From: Chloroflexota bacterium
Lineage (GTDB): Bacteria; Chloroflexota; Anaerolineae; Anaerolineales; Anaerolineaceae
NCBI GenBank assembly: GCA_023406965.1
Contig: JAEXTI010000313.1
Coordinates: 1-6,100 of the forward strand
DNA length: 6,100 nt
Direction: 5' to 3'
Positions 5,613 to 6,100 of this stretch are shown here, piece by piece. The number at the start of each line of letters is the position of its first letter. Position 1 is the first letter of the stretch. The notes beneath the pieces are model-generated. The model worked only from the letters and a program-made list of their open reading frames with translations. It was not told the DNA's origin and made no database searches. The position numbers and the translations under genes are program-made.

Positions 5613-5634
5613 GCGGCAATTCATGAATTGCCGC
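5613..5634. repeat. 22-bp perfect palindrome, REP-like
   Basis: GCGGCAATTC followed by ATGAATTGCCGC forms an exact palindrome centred at 5623/5624, inside the divergent intergenic region. The core GGCAATTCATGAATTGCC recalls short dispersed palindromes seen in many copies in some Chloroflexota and cyanobacterial genomes, from memory. With no loop and no T-run it is not a classical terminator. It could instead be an operator for the xylosidase gene, whose start is 88 bases away. Confidence 0.55.
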
Positions 5635-5688
5635 CGCACCACCCTACGGCTCCTTTTCGTTGGGTGCAAATCCTCACCTCACGCCGTA

Positions 5689-5717
5689 TTGCCTCCGGCT
5701 TAAAGATAGGCTATCAT
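5689..5717 (+). promoter_or_regulatory. Candidate promoter of the response-regulator gene
   Basis: TTGCCT (5689-5694) and TATCAT (5712-5717) are separated by 17 bases, and the implied start near 5724 is about 45 bases upstream of the TTG start codon. Both boxes match the consensus at four or five of six positions. Confidence 0.4.
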
Positions 5718-5723
5718 GATAGC
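5710..5723. promoter_or_regulatory. Palindrome overlapping the -10, possible operator
   Basis: GCTATCATGATAGC is a perfect 14-bp palindrome that overlaps the candidate -10 TATCAT, where a dimeric regulator bound to it would block transcription. The regulator is unknown. Confidence 0.4.
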
Positions 5724-5768
5724 ATTAGAGTTTGGGAACTTTCTCTCAGGGGAGAAGCGAGGCAGTCA

Positions 5769-6100
5769 TTGAGGGTTTTATACGTCGAGGACGACCCGCA
5801 AGATTTTCAACTCACGCTCCGGGATTTAAGCCGCGCAGAAGGAGAATACATCCTGGAACGCGCCGGGACAATCCAAGAGGCTCGTGTCCTGCTGGAGCAA
5901 GACTCTGCTGCGTTTGACCTGGTGTTGGTCGATCTCAACTTGCCGGATGGCTCAGGAATCAACCTGCTCACCCACATCCGCGAGCAGAACTGGCCCCTGG
6001 CGGTGGTGGTCATCACCGGCCAAGGCGACGAGGAAACCGCGGTGACGGTTCTCAAGGCCGGCGCCCAAGATTATCTGGTCAAACATACCGAATATCAGGC
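5769..6100 (+). CDS. Response regulator receiver domain, N-terminal fragment
   Basis: The gene runs off the window; 110 codons are visible and form nearly a complete CheY-like receiver domain. A partner histidine kinase would phosphorylate Asp55 (LVDLNLPDG). The acidic pocket is Asp8-Asp9 (LYVEDDPQD), the switch Thr is Thr83 (VVVITGQGDEE), and the conserved Lys is Lys105 (AQDYLVKH). The start is taken as TTG at 5769 because RVLYVEDD must lie at the N-terminus, GAGG (5759-5762) sits six bases upstream, and no ATG or GTG occurs in frame nearby. What follows the receiver (DNA-binding, GGDEF, PAS/kinase) is outside the window. The EETAVTVLKAGAQDYLVK wording is common in receivers fused to sensor or kinase modules, but this is only a hint. 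It is divergent from the xylosidase gene; no link between them is shown. Confidence 0.9.
   Translation, partial: MRVLYVEDDPQDFQLTLRDLSRAEGEYILERAGTIQEARVLLEQDSAAFDLVLVDLNLPDGSGINLLTHIREQNWPLAVVVITGQGDEETAVTVLKAGAQDYLVKHTEYQ

Noticed and set aside
5732..5917. 61-codon open frame on the + strand
   Set aside because: It overlaps the receiver-domain gene in another frame and has no domain.

Overview
The window is about 6.1 kb of moderately GC-rich bacterial chromosome, densely coded, with six genes (two cut by the window edges) and clear intergenic palindromes. The lineage cannot be fixed from the sequence alone. The sulfur-transfer cassette, the YicI-type alpha-xylosidase, and the dispersed-looking palindromes and small inverted-repeat element would fit an environmental Chloroflexota (Anaerolineae-like) genome. 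That assignment is inference from remembered patterns and is held weakly.

Left part (1-1166, + strand): a three-gene sulfur operon. It has the C-terminus of a sulfide:quinone oxidoreductase-type flavoprotein, a single-cysteine DsrC/TusE-family sulfur carrier, and a DsrE2-type sulfurtransferase. Together they look like a route that takes sulfide-derived sulfane sulfur from the membrane flavoenzyme and passes it along protein persulfides. No dsrAB, hdr or tusA gene is visible here.

Middle (1167-3212): convergent to the operon is prmA (- strand, ribosomal protein L11 methyltransferase), separated from it by palindromes including a perfect 36-bp one. Divergent from prmA is a 212-residue protein resembling zinc-dependent phospholipase C. 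Between the two divergent genes lies a 182-bp MITE-like element (2271-2452) with 18-bp terminal inverted repeats and a TTA target duplication. It has split a pre-existing AGACCC-TTA-GGGTCT palindrome and seems to sit inside the 5' leader of prmA.

Right part (3213-6100): a full-length GH31 alpha-xylosidase (YicI type, - strand) with an intrinsic terminator that borrows the A-rich last codons of its convergent neighbour. A 243-bp divergent intergenic region follows, with a 22-bp REP-like palindrome and a promoter-overlapping palindrome. Last is the start of a response-regulator receiver domain on the + strand, cut by the window end and initiated at TTG.

No CRISPR array, tRNA, rRNA or phage gene was seen. 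The most unusual signals are the insertion history upstream of prmA and the compact sulfur cassette.
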